64,000 nt of DNA from Billgrantia aerodenitrificans (lineage in GTDB: Bacteria; Pseudomonadota; Gammaproteobacteria; Pseudomonadales; Halomonadaceae), in contig NZ_JABFTV010000001.1 of assembly GCF_021404405.1 (NCBI RefSeq), positions 248,001 to 312,000 of the forward strand, given 5' to 3'. Positions 1 to 7,658 of the stretch are shown in pieces. How positions within the stretch are numbered: the first letter of the stretch is position 1; each line of letters opens with the position of its first letter. The notes beneath the pieces were generated by a model. The model was not told where the DNA came from. It worked only from the letters and a program-made list of their open reading frames with translations, and searched no databases. A program made the translations under genes and the position numbers.

Positions 1-232
1 GCTGGCCGAAGCACTCCTCGATGTCCAGCGCCGTCACGGCGGTATCCTCGAGCACGTCGTGCAGGTGGGCGGCGGCGATCATCTCCACTGTCGCCGCCTC
101 CACGGCCGCCACCATCTCGGCGACGGTCGCCGGGTGCTGCCAGTAGGGCTCGCCGGTGTACTTGCGCCGCTGGCCCACGGCCTGATGGGCGGCCCGGCTG
201 AACAGTGCCGCTCGTTCGATCATGTCGTTCAT
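1..232 (-). CDS. HD-domain (p)ppGpp hydrolase-like protein, N-terminal part
   Basis: Only the first 77 codons lie in the window; the gene runs off the left edge. The protein starts MNDMIERAALFSRAAH and carries WQHPATVAEMV followed by HLHDVLEDT, the HP..VA and HD(V/T)(L/V)EDT pattern of RelA/SpoT-type metal-dependent phosphohydrolases. In that family these His and Asp residues bind the metal that cleaves guanosine tetraphosphate. A GGGAG ribosome site sits 8 bases before ATG 232; a second ATG at 223 is possible. Whether it is a full SpoT homologue or a small standalone HD hydrolase cannot be seen here. HD assignment is firm, the substrate is inference. Confidence 0.8.
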   Translation of the reverse strand, partial: MNDMIERAALFSRAAHQAVGQRRKYTGEPYWQHPATVAEMVAAVEAATVEMIAAAHLHDVLEDTAVTALDIEECFGQ

Positions 233-419
233 TTCGGCAACTCCCACCGCTTCACCTTGTCCCTCACATTAACCCTCATCTTCTCACCATCATGATGCCA
301 GAGTTCCCTCGGCCTCGGGCCTCTCACGTAGGGCAACATTGATAGGTGCTGAGTTGGCGTGCTCCAAGTAACGCGCCGCTAGCGCCGCTTGGGCCGGTAG
401 GCAGGTGTCCGATTCATTG

Positions 420-480
420 TTTGCATAGGTCTTGCATATGCATGGCGCAGATACTATAGTGTCCTATGCAAAGCATATGC
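420..480 (+). promoter_or_regulatory. vapBC promoter and operator with interleaved inverted repeats
   Basis: TTTGCATAGG (420-429) is exactly inverted as CCTATGCAAA (463-472), and a second pair, TGCATATGCA (433-442) and GCATATGC (473-480), is interleaved with it. Between them lie a TTGCAT -35-like hexamer (432-437) and, 17 bases on, TATAGT (455-460), five of six matches to the -10 consensus. The repeats straddle the promoter, the usual layout for autorepression by a VapBC complex. The binding protein is inferred. Confidence 0.65.
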
Positions 481-490
481 GGGGGTAAAA

Positions 491-721
491 ATGCGTACCG
501 TCTCAATATTCAAGAACGGCAAGAATCAGGCAGTCCGTCTGCCCGCCGACATGGCCTATGAAGGCATTAGAGAGCTGGAAATCACGCGGGTGGGAGATGT
601 CATCACCCTTCGCCCCGTTCGGCCTTCCTGGGCGTCTCTGCATGATCTGCCGAAAGCCGATGACGACTTCCTGCAAGAACGGCCAACAGTTCTGGGTGAT
701 GAAGGTAGGTTCCATCTGTGA
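491..721 (+). CDS. vapB: VapB/VagC-type antitoxin, AbrB-fold
   Basis: The 76-residue product begins MRTVSIFKNGKNQAVRLPAD, the swapped-hairpin AbrB/SpoVT DNA-binding fold typical of VagC/VapB antitoxins. The C-terminal third, rich in Asp and Glu, is the part that normally wraps the toxin. It binds and neutralises the VapC ribonuclease encoded next and, in this family, represses its own operon together with the toxin. The stop codon overlaps the toxin start by four bases, so translation is coupled. The start is preceded by GGGGG about six bases upstream. Inverted repeats over its promoter fit autoregulation. Confidence 0.9.
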   Translation: MRTVSIFKNGKNQAVRLPADMAYEGIRELEITRVGDVITLRPVRPSWASLHDLPKADDDFLQERPTVLGDEGRFHL

Positions 722-1131
722 CGACCTACATGCTCGATACATGCATTTGCTCATTCATCATGCGTGAGCACCCAGTATCGGTGATCCAGCGCTTGGCCAC
801 TGAAGTTGAGAAGGGCAATCGGATAGTCGTTTCTGCCATCACTTACGCCGAGATGCGTTATGGCCAAATTGGCAAGAAGGCATCAGCCAAGCACAAGATG
901 TTGGTCGATGAGTTCGTGATGCGTCTTGATGCCGTATTGGCGTGGGATCAGCCAGCCGTGGATGCGACGGTGGAGGTGATGAGCGAGCTGGCTAGCGCTG
1001 GGACACCCATCGGACCTAACGACACGGCGATAGCAGGACACGCCATTGCCTCTGGCTGTACGTTGGTCACCAACAATGTTCGTGAATTCGGCCGTATCAA
1101 AGCCTTGGTTTACGAAGACTGGTGCCATTGA
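718..1131 (+). CDS. vapC: VapC-family PIN-domain ribonuclease toxin
   Basis: This 137-residue protein has the PIN-domain acidic set: Asp7 in MLDTCI, Glu45 in ITYAEMRYG, Asp102 in GPNDTAIA, followed by the TNNVREF motif near residues 118-124. These residues coordinate Mg2+ in VapC/FitB endoribonucleases, which usually cleave tRNA or rRNA. It starts with GTG at 718 inside the end of vapB (4-base overlap). The reading frame is intact and all catalytic residues are present, so the toxin should be active. The RNA target cannot be told from sequence. Confidence 0.9.
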   Translation: MTTYMLDTCICSFIMREHPVSVIQRLATEVEKGNRIVVSAITYAEMRYGQIGKKASAKHKMLVDEFVMRLDAVLAWDQPAVDATVEVMSELASAGTPIGPNDTAIAGHAIASGCTLVTNNVREFGRIKALVYEDWCH

Positions 1132-1143
1132 CGGCCTTTCGTT

Positions 1144-1167
1144 GCGTACCGCCGGAAGGCGGTACGC
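1144..1167 (+). terminator. Hairpin after vapC
   Basis: A perfect 10-bp stem GCGTACCGCC / GGCGGTACGC closes on a GGAA loop just after vapC. The downstream T tract is poor (TTAAAGATTTG), so termination may be weak. It lies between vapC and the convergent DUF1289 gene and could serve both. Confidence 0.55.
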
Positions 1168-1204
1168 TTAAAGATTTGAGGGGCGTTCTTCCGTTCAGGC
1201 TGCC

Positions 1205-1381
1205 TTAACCGCGCGGTAACTTCTTCAGGCGCTCATCGGCGCGCTTCACCGTTTTCATCTTTTCCGGCCGCTTCATGGCTTTCCAGTGGCGAATCTCTTC
1301 GATCGTGCGGCCGCAGCCGATGCAGAGATCGCCTTTCAGTTGGCATATCGAGACGCACGGGCTTTCGATCTTCTTCGCCAT
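1205..1381 (-). CDS. DUF1289 family small protein
   Basis: A 58-residue protein. Its N-terminus, ESPCVSICQL..DLCIGCGRTI, holds four cysteines in the C-x3-C-x6-C-x2-C pattern of DUF1289, followed by EEIRHW and a basic tail. The cysteines probably bind a metal; the molecular role of the family is unknown. The ATG at 1381 directly abuts the stop codon of the upstream gene (TGA 1384-1382), so the two are cotranscribed. Confident family call, no function offered. Confidence 0.85.
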   Translation of the reverse strand: MAKKIESPCVSICQLKGDLCIGCGRTIEEIRHWKAMKRPEKMKTVKRADERLKKLPRG

Positions 1382-1747
1382 TCAATGCCTCGTTGGCTTG
1401 GTGCGTAGCCTGCGCTGCCAGTCGCCGCCGTGCTCTCGCTCACAGGCTTCTTCACTGTCGAAATCGAGATGCCGCGAGGCGTCGCTGACATCGAGGCCGG
1501 CCTCGGCCAGCGCCTCGGCGGTCAGGTCGGCGATGTGGCGCCGGGCATCGCCCTTGAGCGCATTCGCCAGGTTGGGGTGGGTGTCGAACACCCAGGTCAC
1601 CACCAGGCTCTCGGGAAAGCGCTGGTAATCGACCTCATGGGTCAGCCAGCAGAAGCCGGGCAGCAGGGGCTTGGCCTGCTCGCAGGCGTGAGTCAGCGCA
1701 GCGCTCAGCCGTCGCTCCATCTTGCCGCGTTCTTTCTTGGCAATCAT
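1382..1747 (-). CDS. Conserved hypothetical protein (about 121 aa)
   Basis: Starting at ATG 1747, which has GGAGA six bases upstream, the product is about 121 residues. It contains FCWLTHEVDYQRFP and VVTWVFDTHPN, blocks I recall from short gamma-proteobacterial proteins of unknown function, some labelled Fis-family in databases although no Fis helix-turn-helix is evident. It has no signal peptide and no transmembrane segment. It is the first gene of a two-gene unit with the DUF1289 protein. The reading frame extends further upstream, but without a ribosome site. Confidence 0.65.
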   Translation of the reverse strand: MIAKKERGKMERRLSAALTHACEQAKPLLPGFCWLTHEVDYQRFPESLVVTWVFDTHPNLANALKGDARRHIADLTAEALAEAGLDVSDASRHLDFDSEEACEREHGGDWQRRLRTKPTRH

Positions 1748-1915
1748 TGCATCTCCAAAACGTTTGGCCGGCCAGCCAGGACTCATTGGCGACCTGATGC
1801 CCACTTTAGCGGGCTGAGCCACACAGTTCACTGCCCGACATTCCGATCGCACGGGCAGGGTTGGAGATGCGGGGCCATCCGTGGCCCATGGAGCACATCA
1901 TGGCTTGCTGGTTTT

Positions 1916-2326
1916 CTAGTGTGCCAGGATCTCGTTGAACTCCAGCACGTTGCGGTCGGGGTCGCGGATGAAGCAGACGCTGCGGCGTCCGTGGCCCATG
2001 GTGACCGGCCCTTCGGTGATCGCTATCTCTTCGCGAGCCAGCCAGGCCACCAGTTCGTCCATGCTCTCGACGATGAAGGCGGCGTGGGTGTAGCCGGGCC
2101 GTTTGATCGGGGCGTCGAGGAGCACGTTGCCCACTTCGGCGGGCTCGCCGTTGTAGATCAGATGGATGCGCAGGCCGGTGGGGTGCACGAGCCCGCTGGC
2201 CTTGGCCTCGGGGGCGTACTCTTCAGGGTCGCGCAGGAAGCCCAGCTTGGCGTAGAAGGCTTCGGCGATGGCGAGATCGGTGACGCGAATGCCGATATGG
2301 TCGAGGCGTAGGGTGTCGAAACGCAT
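1916..2326 (-). CDS. VOC-family (glyoxalase/bleomycin-resistance-like) protein
   Basis: The 136-residue protein opens with LDHIGIRVTDLAIAEAFYAKLGF and ends with VCFIRDPDRNVLEFNE, the first and last strands of a vicinal-oxygen-chelate module. Metal ligands of the fold would be His10, His77-region residues and the C-terminal Glu in LEFNE. Such proteins act as isomerases, dioxygenases or thiol transferases on small molecules. It lies 30 bases downstream of a GST gene on the same strand, so a joint role in glutathione-dependent detoxification is plausible. The substrate is unknown. Confidence 0.85.
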   Translation of the reverse strand: MRFDTLRLDHIGIRVTDLAIAEAFYAKLGFLRDPEEYAPEAKASGLVHPTGLRIHLIYNGEPAEVGNVLLDAPIKRPGYTHAAFIVESMDELVAWLAREEIAITEGPVTMGHGRRSVCFIRDPDRNVLEFNEILAH

Positions 2327-2356
2327 GGTGATGACTCCTGGTAGAAAGGGGATGGT

Positions 2357-2971
2357 TCAGGCTTCAAGCCCGGCGCGTGTGCGCTGGAAGGGGACGAAAC
2401 CGGGCAGGCTTTCGATCTGGCGCAGCCAGGCCCGCACGCTCGGGTAGCCGGAGAGGTCCACGTTGCCCTCGGGGGCGCGTTCGACGTAGCTGTAGAGCGC
2501 GACGTCGGCAATGGTGGGCTGGGCCGTGCCGGCGATCCAGCGCTGGCCTTCCAGCGTCTGCTCCATCACGGCGAGGGTGGCGTGGGCGCGCCCGATCACC
2601 TCTTCGGCACGGAAGGGGGCGCCGAACACGGTGATCAGCCGGGCGGCGCAGGCGCCGTAGGCGATCTTGCCGGCCGCCACCGAGAGCCAGCGCTGCACCC
2701 GCGCTTCGTCGGCGGGATCGGACGGCAGCCAATGGGATGGGCCGACCTTCCTGGCCACGTAGACGAGAATCGCCAGTGAATCGGCGATGACGGTGCCGTC
2801 GTCGTCGAGCACCGGTACTTCGCCGAAGGCGTTGAGGGCGAGAAATTCCGGCTGCTTGTGGGCGCCGGCGGCGAGATCGACTTCGATCAGCTCATGCTCG
2901 ACTCCGGCGAGGGAGAGGAACAGCGCGGCGCGATGCGCGTGGCCTGAGAGTGGGAAATGGTAGAGCTTCAT
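2357..2971 (-). CDS. Glutathione S-transferase family protein
   Basis: With the start at 2971 (GAGGA seven bases upstream) the protein is 204 residues. It begins [15 protein letters not shown], a thioredoxin-fold GST N-domain with catalytic Ser/His candidates near residue 9, then [28 protein letters not shown] with the cis-Pro and the Asp-Ser glutathione-binding pair. The alpha-helical C-domain ends with [12 protein letters not shown]. It heads an operon with the VOC gene and is divergent from a LysR gene, the usual regulator position. A longer in-frame start at 3058 would add a poorly conserved basic leader and was rejected. Confidence 0.9.
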   Translation of the reverse strand: MKLYHFPLSGHAHRAALFLSLAGVEHELIEVDLAAGAHKQPEFLALNAFGEVPVLDDDGTVIADSLAILVYVARKVGPSHWLPSDPADEARVQRWLSVAAGKIAYGACAARLITVFGAPFRAEEVIGRAHATLAVMEQTLEGQRWIAGTAQPTIADVALYSYVERAPEGNVDLSGYPSVRAWLRQIESLPGFVPFQRTRAGLEA

Positions 2972-3112
2972 GCGGTTGTCCTCGGGGTTCATGTCCGTCC
3001 TTCGCATTCTGGCTCTCGCCCTTGGTTGAGAGAATCCGCCGAAATCGCACTTCATCATTGCGGTTTTCGACGATAATGCTCGGTGGCGGGCTGGCGAGGG
3101 CGAGGAGACGCG

Positions 3113-4000
3113 ATGGACAGGCTGCGAACGCTGAGGACCTTCATCTGCGTGGCGGAGCAGTCGAGCTTTGCCGAGGCGGGGCGGCGGCTGAGCATGTCAC
3201 CCACCACCGTGACGCGGACCATCGCGGCGCTGGAGGCGAGCCTTGGCGTTCAGCTGCTGAGGCGCACCACGCGCAGCGTTCGGCTGACCGAGGAGGGCGC
3301 GCTGTTCCTGGAGCGATGTCGGGCGGGACTGGCCGAGATCGATGGGGCGTTCGACAGCGTGCGTGGCAATCGCTCGGCGCCCCGCGGCACCCTGACGGTG
3401 ACGGCGCCGGTGATGTTCGGCCGGATGCATGTGTTGCCGGTGGTGGTGGAGCTGCTGCGGCAGTATCCCGAGCTGCAGGTTCGGCTGCTGCTGCTGGATC
3501 GGGTGGTGCGCCTGGTGGAGGAGGGCATAGACGTTGCGGTACGCATCGCCGAGCTGCCGGACAGCTCGTTGCACATGCTGAGAATCGGCCAGGTGCGGCG
3601 AGTGCTGAGCGCGAGCCCGGCCTATCTCGCGGAACGTGGCAGGCCTAACTCGCTGGCCGATCTACGCGAGCATGATCTGATTGTGATCGAGAACGAGGCC
3701 GTGTCGCAGCGTGGGCTGGGCTTCGACGAGGTTCGGCGTTCGGGGCGTCCCGCCCGGCTGTCGGTCAATCATGTGGACGCCGCCATTGCCGCTGCGGTCG
3801 CCGGGCTCGGTGTGGTGCGCACGCTCTCTTATCAGATCGCCGAGGATGTCGCGGCAGGGCGGCTCGAAACCATCCTGAGCGATGACACCGCCCCCGCGCT
3901 GCCCATCTCACTGCTGTTCCAGAGCGGCCGCCGGGACCACCCGAACGTGCGCGCCTTCATCGATGCCGCCAGGCAGCACTTGCAGGGGGTGTCGCTGTAG
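3113..4000 (+). CDS. LysR-family transcriptional regulator
   Basis: A 295-residue protein. The N-terminus, [26 protein letters not shown] and [19 protein letters not shown], is a winged helix-turn-helix of the LysR type, and residues from about 90 form the periplasmic-binding-like effector domain. The start at 3113 follows GAGGAG by five bases. It is divergent from the GST-VOC operon with 141 bases between starts, so it likely controls that operon in response to an electrophile or its adduct. No ligand can be named. Confidence 0.9.
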   Translation: MDRLRTLRTFICVAEQSSFAEAGRRLSMSPTTVTRTIAALEASLGVQLLRRTTRSVRLTEEGALFLERCRAGLAEIDGAFDSVRGNRSAPRGTLTVTAPVMFGRMHVLPVVVELLRQYPELQVRLLLLDRVVRLVEEGIDVAVRIAELPDSSLHMLRIGQVRRVLSASPAYLAERGRPNSLADLREHDLIVIENEAVSQRGLGFDEVRRSGRPARLSVNHVDAAIAAAVAGLGVVRTLSYQIAEDVAAGRLETILSDDTAPALPISLLFQSGRRDHPNVRAFIDAARQHLQGVSL

Positions 4001-4011
4001 CTGGTTTCTGA

Positions 4012-4596
4012 TCAGGGCAGCAGTTGCCGTATCAGCTCCCCTCGCTCCATCTCCAGCATCTCCGCCAGCATCGGCTCCTGTGCGGCGTTGCCGCTGGACT
4101 GCCACTCCAGCAAGAGCACCTCGAACTCGGGTGAGTCGGCCAGGCGGGCTGCCAGCACGTGGTTGGCGTCCGGCTGTGAGTCGAGCTCGTCGGCCGTGAC
4201 GTAGGCGGCTTCCACCTCCGCATAACAGGCCATGGTATCGTCCGTGACGCCTGCCAAGCGCTCGAGCAACATGCAGCGCAGCAGCAGCCCTTCCTTGTGC
4301 AAGCCCTTTTCATGCAGCAGGTCCAGATCGCGCTTGGCTTCTTCGTAGCGGCCCATGCCGGCGAGCAGGTTGGCTCGGCTGTTGCGAAGCTCGGTGTCGT
4401 CGGGGTGTCGTTCCAGCCCCTCATCGTAGATCGCCAGCGCGGCTTCGAGCTGCTCCGCATCCCCTTGGGCTTCCATGACCGCTGCGCCGGCACGCTCCTG
4501 GTAATACGCCGGAGGCTCAGCGCTGGCCGGTGAGCCGGCGGCAAGCAGCAGGGCGGTGACGGTGAGCGAAATCCTGCCAATCTTCCTTGGGTTCAT
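4012..4596 (-). CDS. Exported TPR-like protein of unknown function
   Basis: A Sec signal peptide (MNPRKIGRISLTVTALLLAAGSPASA, cleavage near residue 26) leads a helical protein with one clear tetratricopeptide-like unit: LAIYDEGLERHPDDTELRNSRANLLAGMGRYEEA. The total is 194 residues from ATG 4596, which has GAGGG six bases upstream; the ATG at 4620 is less likely. It is probably periplasmic and involved in protein-protein contact. It converges with the LysR gene with 11 bases between them. I do not recognise a specific family. Confidence 0.75.
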   Translation of the reverse strand: MNPRKIGRISLTVTALLLAAGSPASAEPPAYYQERAGAAVMEAQGDAEQLEAALAIYDEGLERHPDDTELRNSRANLLAGMGRYEEAKRDLDLLHEKGLHKEGLLLRCMLLERLAGVTDDTMACYAEVEAAYVTADELDSQPDANHVLAARLADSPEFEVLLLEWQSSGNAAQEPMLAEMLEMERGELIRQLLP

Positions 4597-4763
4597 CCTG
4601 ATCCCTCGCTTCCTGTCCATGCAGTGATGAAAGGATTATTGCCCGCTTGGTGCAGCTGGCCACGTGCGAGGGCAGAGTTGAGATATGGCTTACAGAAATT
4701 TCAGCCTGGGCTTACAGATGGTGGGAGAGTAAGGGAGCCATGCCGTGGCTCGTATAGTGCAAA

Positions 4764-5000
4764 GTGGAATCGACACGACGTATGGCTGAGGAAAAGGAGA
4801 GCCTATGCCATTCTGGGCTGTGGTCGGTGGAGATGACGAAGCGACTCGAACAGCGGCTTGGTCGGCATGGGCGACAGCCGGAAGTCCATTACTACGAGGG
4901 CGAGGATCACCTGCCGGGAAGTGAGGGAGAGAATCGTCACCATGAGCTATTGATCGATTTCTTTAAGCGTCACCTTGGGCCAAGCGATACGACAAGCTGA
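4764..5000 (+). pseudogene. Remnant of an S9-type alpha/beta hydrolase (C-terminal tail only)
   Basis: From about 4831 the frame reads MTKRLEQRLGRHGRQPEVHYYEGEDH...RHHELLIDFFKRHL. This matches the end of prolyl-oligopeptidase or dienelactone-hydrolase family proteins, where the GE.H histidine is the third catalytic residue and the protein closes with a FF.RHL helix. The nucleophile and aspartate regions are missing and nothing upstream (4597-4763) continues the domain. This appears to be a decayed gene whose 5' part was deleted. The rest of the 4597-5033 gap shows no gene. Confidence 0.5.
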
Positions 5001-5033
5001 TATTCCGCCGGTGGGCGAGCAAGGAACGAGCCG

Positions 5034-5063
5034 GCCGCCACCGAGCCTTCGCTCGGTGGCGGC
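5034..5063 (+). terminator. Strong 13-bp hairpin terminator
   Basis: GCCGCCACCGAGC / GCTCGGTGGCGGC pair perfectly over 13 bp around a CTTC loop, followed by GAGGTTTCTTT. It lies between the hydrolase remnant (+) and the convergent SDR gene. Its left arm is part of a 22-bp block also present inside the LysE gene at 16442-16463. Confidence 0.7.
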
Positions 5064-5101
5064 GAGGTTTCTTTGGTGTTGATGATGGGCAATTCCCTGG
5101 C

Positions 5102-5866
5102 TCAGCCTGCAGCGACGGTCATGCCGCCGTCGGCCATGACGACAGAGCCGACCATGAAGCTCGCGCGTTCCGAGGCCAGGAAGGCGACCACTTCAGCGAT
5201 CTCTTCCGGTTGCGCCGCGCGACCAATGGGCGCGCCCTCACCGTGCTGGGCCAGAAAGCCAGGGCCATCTTCCATGACGTCGTTCAGGATATTGGTCACG
5301 ACATCTCCTACCCCGACGGCGTTTACGCGGATCCCATGCTCGATGGCCTCGAGCGCCAGCGTGCGGGTCAACTGGGCCAGGGCGCCCTTCGATGCGGTGT
5401 ATGCCGCAATGGTCGGGAAGGCAAAGTAAGAGGCGTACGAGGCGATATTGACGATCGCGCCGGATCTGTTCGGCTTCATCGCTTTCACGGCTTCGCGGCA
5501 ATGCAGAAACGCCGCCGTCGCGTTCACGGCCTGTATGCGCTCCCAGTCCTCGCGCGTCATGTCCTCGACCAGCTTGTTGATGATGATGCCGGCATTGTTC
5601 ACCAGGATATCGAGCCGGCCGAACTCCTCGACCGCCTGGGCAACCGCATGTTCGGCGGCGCCGTCCTGGGTGATGTCGGCCACTAGCGGCACCAGGCCCG
5701 GCCGGGCCAGCTCCTCGACGGCGGGATTGCGGTCTTCTGCGATGACCTTTGCACCCCGGGCGTGCAGCAGCAGCGCAATGGCTTTACCGATGCCGCTGGC
5801 AGCACCCGTGACCAGCGCGATCTTGCCTTCAACTTCGTGGGGAGCAGTGTCTATGATGTCAGTCAT
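5102..5866 (-). CDS. Short-chain dehydrogenase/reductase (classical SDR)
   Basis: The 254-residue enzyme has the full classical SDR set: TGAASGIG (residues 20-27) for the dinucleotide, NNAG (90-93), Ser143, and Tyr156 and Lys160 in YTASK. Acidic residue Asp45 after the second strand suggests a preference for NAD(H) over NADP(H). A GGAGG site precedes the ATG at 5866. It would oxidise an alcohol or reduce a ketone; the substrate is unknown. It is divergent from an AraC regulator with a cupin sensor, which probably induces it when the substrate (perhaps a sugar or polyol) is present. Confidence 0.9.
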   Translation of the reverse strand: MTDIIDTAPHEVEGKIALVTGAASGIGKAIALLLHARGAKVIAEDRNPAVEELARPGLVPLVADITQDGAAEHAVAQAVEEFGRLDILVNNAGIIINKLVEDMTREDWERIQAVNATAAFLHCREAVKAMKPNRSGAIVNIASYASYFAFPTIAAYTASKGALAQLTRTLALEAIEHGIRVNAVGVGDVVTNILNDVMEDGPGFLAQHGEGAPIGRAAQPEEIAEVVAFLASERASFMVGSVVMADGGMTVAAG

Positions 5867-6034
5867 GTCTACCTCCAGAGTCGGGGCCAGGCGAGGCATT
5901 CGCCGGCCGGCACCCAGCGGGTGCGGTGGTTGATGACGGTTTCACTATCGTGCAGGAAGGCGGGAGCGGCTTTTGCAGGCTTGCGCCGGCTATTGCGATT
6001 TTGCGCTGAAGAGTAGCGCCGAGGAGTGCCGTTG

Positions 6035-6943
6035 ATGGACATCTTGCGAGTCCCAGCCGAGTCCATGTTGCGGAGCATGCCGAGCGAGCACCTGGCGCTG
6101 CCGCAACGCGCTGGGCTGCAAGATGTGGTACTGCAGCTATTCACGCATCGCAGCATCGCGGAACCCATACTGGTTCCGGCCGTGGCCGAACCGCTGCTGG
6201 TCATGGTGCTGGCCGGATCGGCGAGGGTCGAGGAGCGCGCGCTGGGCGGCGAGTGGAAATCAGCGCAGGTGCAGGAGGGGGACTTCTTTCTGACCAGCGC
6301 TGAGCTGCCCTACGAGATGCGCTGGCAGACCCAAGGGGGCGATACCTTCGAGGTGATGCACCTCTACTTCACTCATGCGCTGGTCGATCGAGCAGTCCAC
6401 GACCTGCTGGGCAGCCAGGTCGGCCCGATCCGCTTCCTCGACGTTTCCGGCGAACGGGACGACCTGGTGCGGATGCTGCTCGAGCAGATTCGGCTGGAGT
6501 TGATCAAACGCCGTGAGCCCAGCTCGCTGTTCGTCCATGGCCTGGCCCAGGCACTGGCCATTCATCTCGTTCGGACTTACCGTGACCCGGAGGCCGCAGC
6601 CAGGCGCAGCAACGCGCTGCAAGCCTACAAACTGCGGCGAGTCATCGACTTGATGGAACAGCGGCTTGCCGAATCCTTTTCCCTGGCGGACTTGGCTGAA
6701 GCGGCGCAATTGAGCGAGTACCACTTCAGCCGGCTGTTCAAGCGGGCGACGGGGCTTTCACCATCTCAATACTTCATCCGTCTGCGCATGGACCGCGCCC
6801 GTCAGCTGTTGCTGGATACCGACCGCAGCATCATCGATATCGGGATGGAGGTTGGCTATTCGAGCCCGAGCCACTTCTCGCAGGTGTTCCGCCGCCATGT
6901 CGGTATTCCCCCAAGCGCCTATCGCAACCCGGAGCACGGCTAG
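6035..6943 (+). CDS. AraC-family regulator with N-terminal cupin sensor
   Basis: The protein is 302 residues. Residues 1-150 resemble the AraC ligand-binding cupin (VLAGSARVEERALGG, EGDFFLTSAELPYEMRW). The C-terminus carries two helix-turn-helix motifs (FSLADLAEAAQLSEYHFSRLFKRATG and IIDIGMEVGYSSPSHFSQVFRRHVG). The start at 6035 follows GAGGAG by eight bases; a GTG at 6026 overlaps that site and is unlikely. It is divergent from the SDR gene across 168 bases, so it is its likely activator. The effector is unknown. Confidence 0.9.
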   Translation: MDILRVPAESMLRSMPSEHLALPQRAGLQDVVLQLFTHRSIAEPILVPAVAEPLLVMVLAGSARVEERALGGEWKSAQVQEGDFFLTSAELPYEMRWQTQGGDTFEVMHLYFTHALVDRAVHDLLGSQVGPIRFLDVSGERDDLVRMLLEQIRLELIKRREPSSLFVHGLAQALAIHLVRTYRDPEAAARRSNALQAYKLRRVIDLMEQRLAESFSLADLAEAAQLSEYHFSRLFKRATGLSPSQYFIRLRMDRARQLLLDTDRSIIDIGMEVGYSSPSHFSQVFRRHVGIPPSAYRNPEHG

Positions 6944-7027
6944 AGGTCTGCGGCTTGGGCTTTCTCCGATCCCGGCAAGCGCCCGGCAAATCCCTTGACG
7001 TATCGTATGCTGGTGTCCATCGTATAG

Positions 7028-7041
7028 ACAGACTTGTCTGT
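7028..7041 (+). promoter_or_regulatory. Palindromic operator upstream of TetR gene
   Basis: ACAGAC-TT-GTCTGT is a perfect 6+6 palindrome ending 13 bases before the TetR start. It resembles the TAGACA..TGTCT operators of several autoregulated TetR repressors of detoxification genes. TATAGA (7023-7028) just before it could be a -10 element, so binding would block transcription of the TetR-MFS pair. Confidence 0.6.
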
Positions 7042-7054
7042 TCGGTGCTTTGTC

Positions 7055-7654
7055 ATGATGACTACATCCCCGATTTCCCGGCCTCGCGAACGTATTATCG
7101 AGACAGCCAGCCGGCTGTTTTTCCGCCAGGGCTATTGTTCGACGGGCATCAATCAGATCATCAGCGAGTCCGGCGTCGCCAAGGCCAGTTTCTATGCCCA
7201 TTTCCCGAGCAAGGAGGATCTCGCCATTGCTTGGCTGAGGCAGCGCGAAGAGAACTGGATGCAGCAGCTGAGCGAGCGTGTTGGCCAGCACCTATCGGCC
7301 GATAAACGTATCGTCGCCATGTACTCCATGTGGTACGACCAGCTGCGTGAAGAGGGCTACCGTGGTTGCGGGTTCATCAATATGGCCGGGGAGTTCAGCA
7401 GTGAGGAGAGCCCAGTCAGGGCCTGCGTGCGCGACCATAAGAATCGAGTAAGGCAATTTGTTGCCGACCATGTTCTGGATCAGTACCGGGATACGATGAC
7501 ATCTGGCGGATTCGATGAGCTGGTCGATGTGGTCTATTCACTTTTCGATGGCGCCATCGTTCAAGCGCAGAACTTCATGCAGGAATGGCCCGTCGAGGTT
7601 GCCTTGAAGGCTTCCCTCAACATGCTCTCTCATGAGCGTGGCGAAGCTTCATAG
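7055..7654 (+). CDS. TetR-family transcriptional repressor
   Basis: From ATG 7055 the product is 199 residues. The N-terminal helix-turn-helix reads RERIIETASRLFFRQGYCSTGINQIISESGVAKASFYAHFPSK in pieces, a typical TetR domain, and the C-terminal ligand domain has the CGFINMAGEFS motif seen in AcrR/NemR-like members. A palindromic operator lies immediately upstream, pointing to autorepression. The next gene, an MFS exporter, begins within a few bases of its stop, so the repressor probably controls its own pump. The ligand is unknown. Confidence 0.9.
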   Translation: MMTTSPISRPRERIIETASRLFFRQGYCSTGINQIISESGVAKASFYAHFPSKEDLAIAWLRQREENWMQQLSERVGQHLSADKRIVAMYSMWYDQLREEGYRGCGFINMAGEFSSEESPVRACVRDHKNRVRQFVADHVLDQYRDTMTSGGFDELVDVVYSLFDGAIVQAQNFMQEWPVEVALKASLNMLSHERGEAS

Positions 7655-7658
7655 GCCT

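Noticed and set aside
1430..2311. A long plus-strand frame (293 aa)
   Set aside because: It lies antisense to the VOC gene and the hypothetical gene at 1382-1747; the composition (Gly/Val/His-rich) is a high-G+C shadow and there is no ribosome site.
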